Assembly: GCA_945882755.1 (NCBI GenBank)
Contig: CAMCWS010000133.1
Location: 1-20,442 of the forward strand
Origin: Bordetella parapertussis
GTDB taxonomy: Bacteria > Pseudomonadota > Gammaproteobacteria > Burkholderiales > Burkholderiaceae_C
Direction: 5' to 3'
Length of the DNA stretch: 20,442 nt
Below the pieces are notes generated by a model that did no database searches, had not been told where the DNA came from, and worked only from the letters and a program-made list of their open reading frames with translations. Shown in pieces: positions 7,459-15,144 of the stretch. Every line of letters begins with the position of its first letter. The first letter of the stretch is position 1. The translations under genes were made by a program, and so were the position numbers.

Positions 7459-7701
7459 ATGTCTACCTTCACGCAGACCCACTCACCAACGCTTGCGCCT
7501 TCGCCGCAGTGCCAGACCTGTCTTTACCTGATGCCTTCTGAATCTTCACGCACAGGTTTGCGCTGCGGGCATCAGTATTTCAAAAGTCCTGTGCTGATGC
7601 GCAAGTTTTTGCAGATGAAGCATTTCGCAGAAGTTAAACCCATGAACGCTTGCGAATCGTGGCAAGCTACAGACCAAATCAGTGCAGATCATGCACCTTA
7701 A
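7459..7701 (+). CDS. Small Cys-containing hypothetical protein, 80 aa
   Basis: Begins at ATG 7459, divergent from the RraA-like gene, and ends with TAA 7699-7701. After a Ser/Thr/Pro-rich start comes CQTCLYLMP (Cys18, Cys21), then LRCGHQYFKSP (Cys36) and a later NACESW (Cys64). The CxxC followed by C-G-H suggests a small metal-binding or redox fold, but this is inference and I cannot name a family. No obvious ribosome site precedes the start, which lowers confidence. The end of the gene overlaps one of two neighbouring inverted repeats. Confidence 0.6.
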   Translation: MSTFTQTHSPTLAPSPQCQTCLYLMPSESSRTGLRCGHQYFKSPVLMRKFLQMKHFAEVKPMNACESWQATDQISADHAP

Positions 7702-7727
7702 AGCCTTGGATGCACAAAGTCTGTGCA
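7682..7727. repeat. Two adjacent GTGCA-type inverted repeats upstream of the sensor kinase
   Basis: GTGCA-GATCA-TGCAC (7682-7696) and TGCACA-AAGTC-TGTGCA (7711-7727) are both perfect inverted repeats built from the half-site TGCAC/GTGCA. Their centres, 7689 and 7719, are 30 bases apart, close to three helical turns. The first overlaps the last codons of the small Cys gene; the second is free intergenic sequence. No T-run follows either on either strand, so they do not look like terminators; protein-binding sites are the simpler reading. Confidence 0.45.
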
Positions 7728-7820
7728 GAAAAAATCCTACCGCTTACTCACATATACCCATGAAACACCCCAATCAGAGATAGAGTCGCAAGAAAATCCA
7801 TGCTCAAATGCAATTTGTTT

Positions 7821-7826
7821 TATAAC
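7821..7826 (+). promoter_or_regulatory. Possible -10 box (TATAAC) for the sensor-kinase operon
   Basis: TATAAC matches five of six -10 consensus bases and would place transcription start near 7833, only a few bases before the kinase ATG at 7840. No matching -35 hexamer is seen 16-18 bases upstream, so the site may need an activator or may be chance. Confidence 0.3.
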
Positions 7827-7839
7827 AATCTGAGCAGTG

Positions 7840-9744
7840 ATGAAGCGATTGTGGTTTTTCTTAATGACGCTGTTTTGTTTTGCAGTTTCGCAAGCGGCGG
7901 CGAATCCTTTGGCCCTAGAGTCAGCTTATTTGGTTTCACCAAGCGAGGATATTCAACTTGCAGAAGTCGCATCATTTCCCAATGACGCATTCAAACACTT
8001 TCATAAAGATCTGCGCTTAGGGTTTGTAGAAAATCCTGTTTGGATCAAGCTACGCATAAAGCCTCAGCCGACCACAAGCGCTGAGGCTGCTTCCGTTATT
8101 GGGTCTGACAGTTCTGTCGTGTTGAGAACAGGCTTGTTAGCACTGGACAGTATCGAGTTGTATGAGCAGGTTGACGGTGAATGGGTCAAACAGCACCGAG
8201 GGGACAAGGTCAAGCAAAAATACAAAAGCTGTCAGGATGATTTCCATTGCTTTGAACTGCGTTCAGATCCCAAGCTTCCCATAGACCTTTACCTGAAAAT
8301 TCAAACCACCACCATCACCACAGTCGTTCTGGAAGCTGTGACGGTGAGAGATTTACCCGCCTTGGTTGCTAACCGCATGGTCACCCTTGTGAGCACTTTG
8401 GCGGTGGCCACCTCCTTGCTTGTGATTGGACTTTTGTTTTTCGTGATTGAGCGTTCAAGCTTGGTGGCGACATTTTGTGCTTATCAAATATCTGTGGTGT
8501 TGTTGACTTTGTTGAGTACGGGGCTGGTCGGCAGAATGTTTGAGAGCACTTCGCCAGAGTTGGTCAACACCCTGAATCAATACCTGCTGAGCATCCGCGC
8601 CATATTCAGTGTGCTTCTAGGCTATGTTTTATTGCAACCCTACAAGTTACACCCCTATTACCAAAAAGCGATGTGGTTGTTAGCAGGCTTGTGTTTGGTT
8701 TCGATGTATTGCGTTGTCAGCGATCAATTTTCTAATGCGAGTCGTTTGAACATAGCGATTCATGTAATTTGTTTTTTGGTGCAAATTTTTGGAGCGGCAA
8801 CAGCTGAAAATATTTCAAAACTGCTGCGTTGGATCACCTTAATTGGCTATGTGATTTTTGAAATTATTTTGGTAGGAAGTATTTTGACGGCTTTCAACCT
8901 TTACCCAGAGATATCTCAATCTACTCCGCTGTTCATGCAAAGTTTGGGTGATTGGCGGTTGAATGGTGGTCGGGTGGGGATGTTTTTATTTGCGATTTTA
9001 ATTATTCAGGTATTTGACCGCCGCAGAATCAGCAACGAGACCCTGCAAGAGTTCAAGCTTGAAGCGGCCCAATCCATTGCCCAGCGTGAGCGTTTGATAG
9101 AACGGCAAAGCATGATCGACATGCTGACCCATGAGTTAAAAAATCCCCTAGGCACGATTCGCTTTGCCATTGCCAGTTTGAAACGCAATGTATCTATAGA
9201 CAGCGAGTCGCTGCAAAGGGTCAAGCGAATTGACGATTCCGTCGAAAGAATGAACGAATTGATTGAGCATGTTGCCCTTTCAAACAAAATCGATCGCTTC
9301 GATACCAATCAGGTCAAAGAGTCAGTAGATGTCGCAGAACTCATAGAAGTATCTATCGGCGACTACGATGACATTAGGATCTTCAGCGTACAGGTTGAAA
9401 GCGGTTTATGTATTCCCACCAACCGTTTGATGCTGTCACTGATTTTGCAAAATTTAATCAGCAACGCCTACAAATACCATGTACCAACAGACACGGTATT
9501 GATCAAAGCCTATGTTCAAAAAAATACAGCCGTGATTGAAGTCTCAAACACGATTGATCTGCATAAATCGCCTGACACCGACAAGTTGTTTCAAGCTTAT
9601 TACCGTCACAACAATGTTCAGGAACAACCTGGTATGGGCTTGGGCTTGTCGCTTTCCATGTCAGCTGCTGAAAAGATCAATGCAAAAATTGAATTTTCAC
9701 AGGAAAGAAATTTGGTTGTCTTTTCTCTCAAGGTGCCTTTATGA
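7840..9744 (+). CDS. Membrane sensor histidine kinase with 7TMR-DISM extracellular and 7TM domains
   Basis: 634 residues from ATG 7840 (a GTG just before is also in frame). Order: signal peptide (MKRLWFFLMTLFCFAVSQAAA), periplasmic 7TMR-DISMED2-like domain (about 28-170, with NPVWIKLRI), seven predicted membrane helices (about 180-395), a short coiled linker, HisKA domain with phospho-acceptor His431 in MLTHELKNPLGTIRF, then HATPase with N box LILQNLISNAYKYH (about 534-547), F-box-like LFQAYYR and G2 box GMGLGLSL (598-605). The usual G1 box DxGxG is replaced by EVSNTID. It should sense an envelope signal, perhaps a carbohydrate-like ligand as in other DISM proteins, and phosphorylate the regulator whose ATG overlaps its stop (ATGA, 9741-9744). 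No clear Shine-Dalgarno sequence. Confidence 0.93.
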   Translation: MKRLWFFLMTLFCFAVSQAAANPLALESAYLVSPSEDIQLAEVASFPNDAFKHFHKDLRLGFVENPVWIKLRIKPQPTTSAEAASVIGSDSSVVLRTGLLALDSIELYEQVDGEWVKQHRGDKVKQKYKSCQDDFHCFELRSDPKLPIDLYLKIQTTTITTVVLEAVTVRDLPALVANRMVTLVSTLAVATSLLVIGLLFFVIERSSLVATFCAYQISVVLLTLLSTGLVGRMFESTSPELVNTLNQYLLSIRAIFSVLLGYVLLQPYKLHPYYQKAMWLLAGLCLVSMYCVVSDQFSNASRLNIAIHVICFLVQIFGAATAENISKLLRWITLIGYVIFEIILVGSILTAFNLYPEISQSTPLFMQSLGDWRLNGGRVGMFLFAILIIQVFDRRRISNETLQEFKLEAAQSIAQRERLIERQSMIDMLTHELKNPLGTIRFAIASLKRNVSIDSESLQRVKRIDDSVERMNELIEHVALSNKIDRFDTNQVKESVDVAELIEVSIGDYDDIRIFSVQVESGLCIPTNRLMLSLILQNLISNAYKYHVPTDTVLIKAYVQKNTAVIEVSNTIDLHKSPDTDKLFQAYYRHNNVQEQPGMGLGLSLSMSAAEKINAKIEFSQERNLVVFSLKVPL

Positions 9745-10484
9745 AAACCCAACTCGCAGCTACTCTCGTGACTCAGCGTCCATCATTGCGAGTGGCAATT
9801 GTTGAAGACGACAGATTGTTGCGGCAAGAAATTGAATTGCACCTGACGGCTAACGATTTTTCTGTGGTCGGTGTGCCCAGTGCTGCTGCCTTGGATGACC
9901 TCACCCAATCAGAGCCTATCGATTTGTTCATCATTGATTTGAATTTGCCGGGTGAGGGTGGTCTGAGCTTGTGCAAAAGGCTGCGTGAGTCTTTGCCAAA
10001 TGCAGGCATCGTGATCATGACTGCCCGAGTTGCTTTGCACGACCGATTGGCAGGCTACAGCCATGGTGGTGCAGATTTTTATTTGACCAAGCCCATCTCG
10101 CCAGACGAGTTGGTTTTGGTACTGCAAAACTTAGGCAAGCGAGTGAAAAAGCAGGACTCTGACAACAGCTGGAGCTTGAGTCTGAGGGACCGCTTGTTGA
10201 CAGGCCCCCAAGAGGGACAGAAGTTGCGTCTCACCAACCGTGAGAAGGTGTTGCTGGTGTCCTTGAGTCACGCCAAGGAGCATATTTTGGAGTCAGGCGC
10301 TTTGTGTGATTTATTTTCTCGCGAAGACGACGAAGAGGGCATGACCAAGCACGCACTAGAGGAGTTGATTGCCCGTTTACGCAAGAAATTCAAAACGGTG
10401 CAGCAAGCCGATGCCGAGCCGGCAATCAAGTCGGTCTGGGGGGTGGGTTACCAGTTGTGCGTGCCCATCAGCTTGGTGTACTAG
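9741..10484 (+). CDS. Response regulator, REC plus OmpR/PhoB-like winged helix
   Basis: 247 residues; its ATG overlaps the kinase stop and AAGG at 9730-9733 lies seven bases upstream, so translation is coupled. The receiver domain has the acidic pocket Glu22-Asp23-Asp24, phospho-acceptor Asp66 in FIIDLNLPG, Thr94 in IVIMTAR and Lys117 in FYLTKPIS. The C-terminal half (about 150-245) ends in IKSVWGVGYQL, the hairpin-wing signature of OmpR/PhoB DNA-binding domains, although the rest is divergent. It probably acts as a transcription factor controlled by the kinase before it. Its targets cannot be read from the window; the inverted repeats at 7682-7727 are candidates for autoregulation. It is convergent with the MFS gene across an 18-base gap with no visible terminator. 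Confidence 0.93.
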   Translation: MKTQLAATLVTQRPSLRVAIVEDDRLLRQEIELHLTANDFSVVGVPSAAALDDLTQSEPIDLFIIDLNLPGEGGLSLCKRLRESLPNAGIVIMTARVALHDRLAGYSHGGADFYLTKPISPDELVLVLQNLGKRVKKQDSDNSWSLSLRDRLLTGPQEGQKLRLTNREKVLLVSLSHAKEHILESGALCDLFSREDDEEGMTKHALEELIARLRKKFKTVQQADAEPAIKSVWGVGYQLCVPISLVY

Positions 10485-10502
10485 GCACGCACTGGGTGTT
10501 AA

Positions 10503-11795
10503 TCAGCGGTTGACCAGCTTGGCTGGAACCATCAAGGTAATTGCAGCACCAATCACCAAAGCGGCTGCCAGCATGTACATGCCTGAGTCGGTGGAAGAGG
10601 TGAGTTGCTTGAGCCAGCCCACCAAATAGGGCGCCAAAAACCCTGCCAAGTTGGCAATGGAGTTGATGGCGGCAATACCCGCAGCAGCACCCGCACCCAC
10701 CAAGAACGCGGTGGGTAAGCTCCAAAACAAGGGAATGGCAGACACGATGCCAATGCAGGCCAGTATGAGCGCCGCAAACGACAGATAGTGGTTGCCAGAC
10801 AAAAGCACTGACAAAATCAAGCCTATAGAACCCATGAGCATGGGGACGACCACATGCCAACGGCGCTCACGCATCTTGTCGGCACTGCGTGCAAAGAGCA
10901 ACATCGAAAAAACCGATGCAATCCATGGCAGCGAAGACAGCATGCCAATTTCAAAGTTATCTGTGACACCCATGCCTTTGATGATGGTGGGCAGCCAAAA
11001 ACTCACACCATACAAACTCATGGCCATGGTGAAGTAAATAGCGCTCATGGTCCACATGCGGCCGCTTTTAAAAACCTGCATCATGGGCACATGTTCTTTG
11101 TCACTTTCTTCTTCTTCAATCCGCTTTTTTAAAAGTTCACGCTCTTCATCTTTCAACCATTTGGCGCTGGTGATGCGATCATCTAAATAGAAATACACCA
11201 CCACACCAATGATCACCGAGGGAATAGCCTCAAGGAAAAACATCCATTGCCAGCCGTGTAAGCCGCTGACCTGATCCCAGCTTTTCATGATCCAGCCAGA
11301 CAAAGGACCGCCAATCACGCCAGCCAAAGGGATGCCGGTCATGAACATGGACACAATGCGGGCACGACGGTGAGAGGGATACCAGTAGGTGAGATACAAA
11401 ATAATGCCAGGGAAAAAACCGGCTTCAGCCAGGCCCAGCAAAAAGCGCATGACATAAAACTGTGTTTCAGTTTGAACAAACATCATGCCGCCAGAAATAA
11501 TGCCCCAAGTCACCATGATGCGGGCGATCCATACACGAGCACCCACTCTGTGCAAGATGATGTTGCTGGGCACTTCAAAAAAGAAGTAGCCAATGAAAAA
11601 CATGCCTGCACCCAAACCATAAACAGTGTCAGAAAACCCCAAATCACCCGCCATTTGCAACTTGGCAAAACCCACATTGACACGGTCTAAATAGGCAACG
11701 ATGTAACAAAGCAGCAGTAGGGGGATGAGTCGCCAAGTAACTTTGAGGTAGGTGGCTTCTTCAAAGGGGGTAGAGGGGAGTAGAGCAGTATTCAC
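10503..11795 (-). CDS. MFS transporter, anion:cation symporter (ACS) family
   Basis: 430 residues from GTG 11793-11795 (complement), chosen because AAAGG lies seven bases upstream and the length is typical; a GTG 60 bases further upstream would add an unlikely tail. About 12 membrane helices are seen, with the ACS-type signatures YLDRVNVGFAKLQM after helix 1, GYFFFEVPSNIILHRVG in helices 2-3, and RFLLGLAEAGFFPGIILYLTYWYP in helix 4. A charged central loop (about 200-245) separates the halves. ACS members usually import organic anions such as hexuronates, tartrate, phthalate or 4-hydroxyphenylacetate with protons across the inner membrane; the substrate here is unknown. No catabolic genes adjoin it. 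A FadR-type palindrome lies just upstream. Confidence 0.92.
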   Translation of the reverse strand: MNTALLPSTPFEEATYLKVTWRLIPLLLLCYIVAYLDRVNVGFAKLQMAGDLGFSDTVYGLGAGMFFIGYFFFEVPSNIILHRVGARVWIARIMVTWGIISGGMMFVQTETQFYVMRFLLGLAEAGFFPGIILYLTYWYPSHRRARIVSMFMTGIPLAGVIGGPLSGWIMKSWDQVSGLHGWQWMFFLEAIPSVIIGVVVYFYLDDRITSAKWLKDEERELLKKRIEEEESDKEHVPMMQVFKSGRMWTMSAIYFTMAMSLYGVSFWLPTIIKGMGVTDNFEIGMLSSLPWIASVFSMLLFARSADKMRERRWHVVVPMLMGSIGLILSVLLSGNHYLSFAALILACIGIVSAIPLFWSLPTAFLVGAGAAAGIAAINSIANLAGFLAPYLVGWLKQLTSSTDSGMYMLAAALVIGAAITLMVPAKLVNR

Positions 11796-11821
11796 GCATA
11801 AACCTTTGTGCTGAAATAGCA

Positions 11822-11834
11822 AAGGTCTGACCTT
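11822..11834 (-). promoter_or_regulatory. Putative FadR/GntR-type operator upstream of the MFS gene
   Basis: AAGGT-CTG-ACCTT is a perfect 5-bp inverted repeat with core GGTCTGACC, the core of operators bound by FadR-subfamily GntR regulators. It lies 26 bases upstream of the MFS GTG. On the minus strand TATGCT, a fair -10 box, ends right beside it, so a bound repressor would cover the transcription start. The regulator gene itself is not in the window. Confidence 0.45.
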
Positions 11835-11905
11835 AGCATAGGGAATATGGCCCACCCTGTTTTAAGTGGTTTCGTGGTTCAGTTGCGAGGGTAAATACCG
11901 ATATT

Positions 11906-11933
11906 TTGACTGGTATAACCCTAAAGATATTTT
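11906..11933 (+). promoter_or_regulatory. Possible sigma-70 promoter of the NosR-like/apbE operon
   Basis: TTGACT (11906-11911, five of six to consensus) and TATTTT (11928-11933, four of six) are separated by 16 bases. Transcription would begin near 11940, about 9 bases before the ATG at 11949, leaving almost no leader. No FNR-type TTGAT-N4-ATCAA box was seen nearby. Confidence 0.4.
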
Positions 11934-11948
11934 TCTTTGTGTGATCTT

Positions 11949-14102
11949 ATGCATTTGCTTTCATTGGCTGCTCGTTACTGTTTCAGTTTGATTTTTTTGC
12001 TGACCTTGTCCCCCCTGTGGGCGGGGGAGCTACTTAAAGAAGATATCGACAAAATCTTTGCAGATACTTTTGTGGTGGGCGAAATGCAGACAGGCATGCC
12101 GCTGTACCCCTTGTTCAGCAAAAGCCTGCAGATGCCAGACGCTAAACCAGAACTCAAAGGCTATGTGTTTGAGTCAGTGGATTTTGAACCGGTGCGTGGT
12201 TATGGTGGCAAGCCTATCAATATTTTGGTGGCCATGGACACAGAAGGTAGGTTCATTGAATCGCGACTGATCAGCCACCGCGAGCCTATTTTTCGGTCTG
12301 AAGCGGGGATAGCCAAGCTGACAACGTTTGCCAAGCAATACGAGGGCTTGACGGTTAACCACAAGATTGAAATCTTTGGTCATTTGGCAACTGCAAGGCG
12401 CGATGACAAGTACGCAGCTTTGTTTGGTGTGCAAGCGGGTACGGTGACCGCCAAGGCGATTGACCGCACCATCGTCACATCTGCGGCCTCGGTGGCGTTG
12501 GCACACCTAGAGGCGAGCAAGCTGGGTCAAATCGCAGGAAGCAGTGCCTCAAGCTCTGTGAAGCGCAAAGCTGAAGACGATAGCTTTAAACCTTTGACCT
12601 GGGACACCTTGCGATCGCGTGGCATGGTCAGTGAGCACCGCATTACCCGAGGTGAAATTGAACAATTATTTGCAGGTACACGTGCTGCAGGTGCAGACAA
12701 GTCAGCTGCTGGCAAACCTGATGAAGTGGCTTTAACGTTTCATGCGGCTTTGGTCAGCTTGCCCTCTATTGGCCGCAACTTATTGGATGAAGAAGGATGG
12801 CGATTATTGGGAGCAAACAGGCGTTTGTCCCAAGCCTTGATGGTGACCGAGAGTGGGCCTCTTTACAAGATGAACTACGAGAGCCAACGCATCGTCGAAG
12901 ATATTCCTTTCATCGTTTCGCAAGGAGGCAAAGAGCTGAACTTGCGGCCCATGGCTTATGACAAAGGCTTGAAGGTGCCAGGCTACCCCGAAAAAACAGG
13001 CGCTTATTTTTATGTCATCGACACGGCGACACCCTTGGACCCTGCACAAGCATTTGAGATTCAGCTGAAATACGGTCGACGCTTTGGTAACTTCCCCAAC
13101 CAAGTGGAGAGACGACTTATTGATGTTCCCTACAGTTATCACGGGATTCGCACCCAGTGGCATGGGCTGCTAGATACCGATTTTTCCAGCCGTGAATGGG
13201 CGGATGCTTGGCAAACACGGTCAGCGGAGATCGCGGTCTTGTTGTTAGGTTTGATTGTGCTGAGTTCAGGCTTGTTTTTGCAAAAACGCCTCAGCGTGAA
13301 CTCGAAACGATTGAAGGTCTTGCGCATTGCTTATTTGCTTTTCACCTTGGGCTTCATTGGTTGGTATGCCCAAGGTCAGTTGACCATTGTGAACATCACC
13401 GCGTCTATTGAAGCACTGGCAGCTGGGGGAGACTTAAGCTTCTTCATGAACGACCCCATGACGGTGATTTTGTGGGTTTTTGTCGCAGTGACCTTGTTGG
13501 TTTGGGGCAGGGGTACGTTTTGCGGATGGCTGTGTCCTTTTGGCGCTTTGCAAGAGTTGATTAGCTTGGTAGCTAATGCTGTGGGCGTGAGGCAGCGGCG
13601 TTTACGTGCTGCGTTGGACGCGAAACTCAAGTGGATCAAATATGGGGTGTTGGCGGTGGTTTTGGGTGGTTTGTATGTTTCCCCCTCTTTTGCAGAATTG
13701 GCGGTAGAGGTAGAGCCCTTCAAAACCGCCATCAGCATGTACTTTGAACGGGACTGGCCCTACGTTGCTTGGGCGGTGTTTTGTTTGACTTTGGGTGTGG
13801 TGGTGTACCGCGGTTCTTGCCGCTACATATGTCCTTTGGGCGCGGCTTTGGCCGCGGTGAATTTTTTACAGCGCTGGTCGTGGATACCCCGTCGCGAGGC
13901 TTGCGGTACCCCATGTCAAACCTGTCGCCATCGCTGTGAGTACCAGGCCATTGATAAAACTGGCGATATCAATTACGCCGAATGCTTTCAGTGTTTGGAT
14001 TGTGTGTCTATCTACCAAGACGATCAAAAATGTTTGCCATTGATACAGCATCGAAAAGACGGCAGCCGTTTTATTCCTGTTCACAAAGAGGTGACCGCAT
14101 GA
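11949..14102 (+). CDS. NosR/NirI-like membrane protein: periplasmic FMN-binding domain plus membrane 4Fe-4S module
   Basis: 717 residues from ATG 11949; a TTG four codons upstream is also in frame. Order: signal peptide (MHLLSLAARYCFSLIFLLTLSPLWAG), periplasmic FMN-binding domain (about 60-190), long periplasmic segment to about 420, then about six membrane helices. CxxxCP motifs occur as Cys525/529 (CGWLCPFGALQE) and Cys624/628 (CRYICPLGA). The cytoplasmic tail has Cys652, 656, 659, 663 and Cys679, 682, 685, 695, enough for two [4Fe-4S] clusters. The expected flavinylation motif SGAT is replaced by QAGT (Thr165 retained). In denitrifiers NosR feeds electrons to nitrous oxide reductase; no nosZ is present here, so the electron acceptor is unknown. 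It overlaps apbE by 4 bases, whose product likely attaches the FMN. Confidence 0.88.
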   Translation: MHLLSLAARYCFSLIFLLTLSPLWAGELLKEDIDKIFADTFVVGEMQTGMPLYPLFSKSLQMPDAKPELKGYVFESVDFEPVRGYGGKPINILVAMDTEGRFIESRLISHREPIFRSEAGIAKLTTFAKQYEGLTVNHKIEIFGHLATARRDDKYAALFGVQAGTVTAKAIDRTIVTSAASVALAHLEASKLGQIAGSSASSSVKRKAEDDSFKPLTWDTLRSRGMVSEHRITRGEIEQLFAGTRAAGADKSAAGKPDEVALTFHAALVSLPSIGRNLLDEEGWRLLGANRRLSQALMVTESGPLYKMNYESQRIVEDIPFIVSQGGKELNLRPMAYDKGLKVPGYPEKTGAYFYVIDTATPLDPAQAFEIQLKYGRRFGNFPNQVERRLIDVPYSYHGIRTQWHGLLDTDFSSREWADAWQTRSAEIAVLLLGLIVLSSGLFLQKRLSVNSKRLKVLRIAYLLFTLGFIGWYAQGQLTIVNITASIEALAAGGDLSFFMNDPMTVILWVFVAVTLLVWGRGTFCGWLCPFGALQELISLVANAVGVRQRRLRAALDAKLKWIKYGVLAVVLGGLYVSPSFAELAVEVEPFKTAISMYFERDWPYVAWAVFCLTLGVVVYRGSCRYICPLGAALAAVNFLQRWSWIPRREACGTPCQTCRHRCEYQAIDKTGDINYAECFQCLDCVSIYQDDQKCLPLIQHRKDGSRFIPVHKEVTA

Positions 14103-15064
14103 TGAAGCGCCGACAGATATTGCAACTTGGTATGGGCTTGGGCTTGGGCGTCAATGCAGCTGCGCGTGAGTCTTTGGTGTGGCAAGAACGCAGCTTGTTG
14201 GGGTTTGGCACCACCTTGTGGATCAAAGCAGCGCATACCGATGCGGGTAGGTTGCAGCAGGCTTTGAATGAAAGTGTGAAGGCTATTCGTTCAGTTGAAA
14301 AACAGATGAGTTTGTTTGACCCAGACTCTGCAGTCAGCCGTTTGAATCGCATGGGTGAGTTACAAAAACCCGATGCGGAGTTGGTGTCGGTACTGACCTT
14401 GGCGCAGCATGTGTCGCAGCGCAGCGCGGGTGCTTTTGATGTGACCATGCAGCCTTTGTGGAACTTGTGGTCTTTGCATTCGCAATCTCAAACTTTACCT
14501 TCATCCAAAGCGCTTTCGGAAACCAGATCTTTGGTGAATTGGCGGGCCTTGACGGTGTCCCCTGAAGTGGTGCGCTTGAATGTCAAAGGCATGGGCGTGT
14601 CTTTGAATGGCATTGCACAAGGTTATGCGGCAGACAAGGTTCGTGCAGTGCTGCAGTCGCATGGGGTGCAGCATGCCTTGATTGATACGGGAGAAACCAC
14701 CTTGTTGGGGCAGTCTCCCAAAGGGGATGCATGGCGATTTGCGCTGGAACCTTCTGTGGTTTCGAATGAAGCGACGCCAGTTCTTTCCCCCAGTGGTTGG
14801 GCTGTTGCCACATCGTCAGACGCACACACTTCGTTCAGTGCTGACCATGTGCATCACCACATCTTGAACCCACGTACCGGCGATTCACCCACGTATTGGG
14901 CAACGGTGAGCGTCATCGCCCCTTCATGCTCCTTGGCGGACGCCTTGACCAAGGTGTTTTTCATGTGTCCCCCTCAAGGGGTTGAAAGCTTGGCAAAAGC
15001 TTGGGGTGTGGGCGTGGTGTTGCAGAATAAGCTTGGGGAGTGGTTTAGCATTCCCCGAATTTGA
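14099..15064 (+). CDS. apbE: FAD:protein FMN transferase (ApbE/NosX type)
   Basis: 321 residues from ATG 14099, which overlaps the upstream stop (ATGA) and has AGAGGTG six bases before it; ATG 14102 is an alternative. The N-terminus MMKRRQILQLGMGLGLGVNAAA resembles a Tat or Sec signal with a twin Arg, so the enzyme acts in the periplasm. ApbE motifs are present: MSLFDPDSAVSRLN, GAFDVTMQPLW, VSLNGIAQGYAADKV, ALIDTGETTLLGQSP, HHILNPRTGDSP and SCSLADALTKVF, with the Asp of LADAL a likely metal ligand. ApbE cleaves FAD and joins FMN through phosphate to a Thr in FMN-binding domains. The natural target is the NosR-like protein encoded just before it. A hairpin follows the stop. Confidence 0.93.
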   Translation: MMKRRQILQLGMGLGLGVNAAARESLVWQERSLLGFGTTLWIKAAHTDAGRLQQALNESVKAIRSVEKQMSLFDPDSAVSRLNRMGELQKPDAELVSVLTLAQHVSQRSAGAFDVTMQPLWNLWSLHSQSQTLPSSKALSETRSLVNWRALTVSPEVVRLNVKGMGVSLNGIAQGYAADKVRAVLQSHGVQHALIDTGETTLLGQSPKGDAWRFALEPSVVSNEATPVLSPSGWAVATSSDAHTSFSADHVHHHILNPRTGDSPTYWATVSVIAPSCSLADALTKVFFMCPPQGVESLAKAWGVGVVLQNKLGEWFSIPRI

Positions 15065-15065
15065 A

Positions 15066-15081
15066 GCTGAAAATATTCAGC
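15066..15081 (+). terminator. Hairpin after apbE, weak terminator candidate
   Basis: GCTGAA-AATA-TTCAGC is a perfect 6-bp stem with a 4-base loop starting two bases after the apbE stop. It is followed by GCAGGTTGTTTGG rather than a T-run, so it may protect the 3' end or end transcription only weakly. Confidence 0.35.
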
Positions 15082-15109
15082 GCAGGTTGTTTGGAACCAA
15101 TACAGGTTC

Positions 15110-15144
15110 TTGCAAACAGCTAGAGATTAAACTACAGTGTAGTT
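15110..15144 (+). promoter_or_regulatory. Predicted brnTA promoter with operator palindrome against the start codon
   Basis: TTGCAA (15110-15115) and TACAGT (15133-15138) are 17 bases apart and each match four of six consensus bases. AACTACA-G-TGTAGTT (15130-15144) is a perfect 7-bp palindrome that covers the -10 box and ends on the base before the brnT ATG. This layout suits autorepression by BrnA or the BrnT-BrnA complex, as is known for brnTA operons. Transcription would begin at or next to the ATG. Confidence 0.5.

Noticed and set aside
13982..14098. Upstream extension of apbE to an ATG at 13982
   Set aside because: It would overlap the coding end of the NosR-like gene by 120 bases; the ATG at 14099 has a ribosome site and begins with a plausible signal peptide.
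11949..15064. Part of a denitrification (nos) operon
   Set aside because: No nosZ, nosD, nosF, nosY or nosL is present on either side; the flanks are an MFS gene and a toxin-antitoxin pair.
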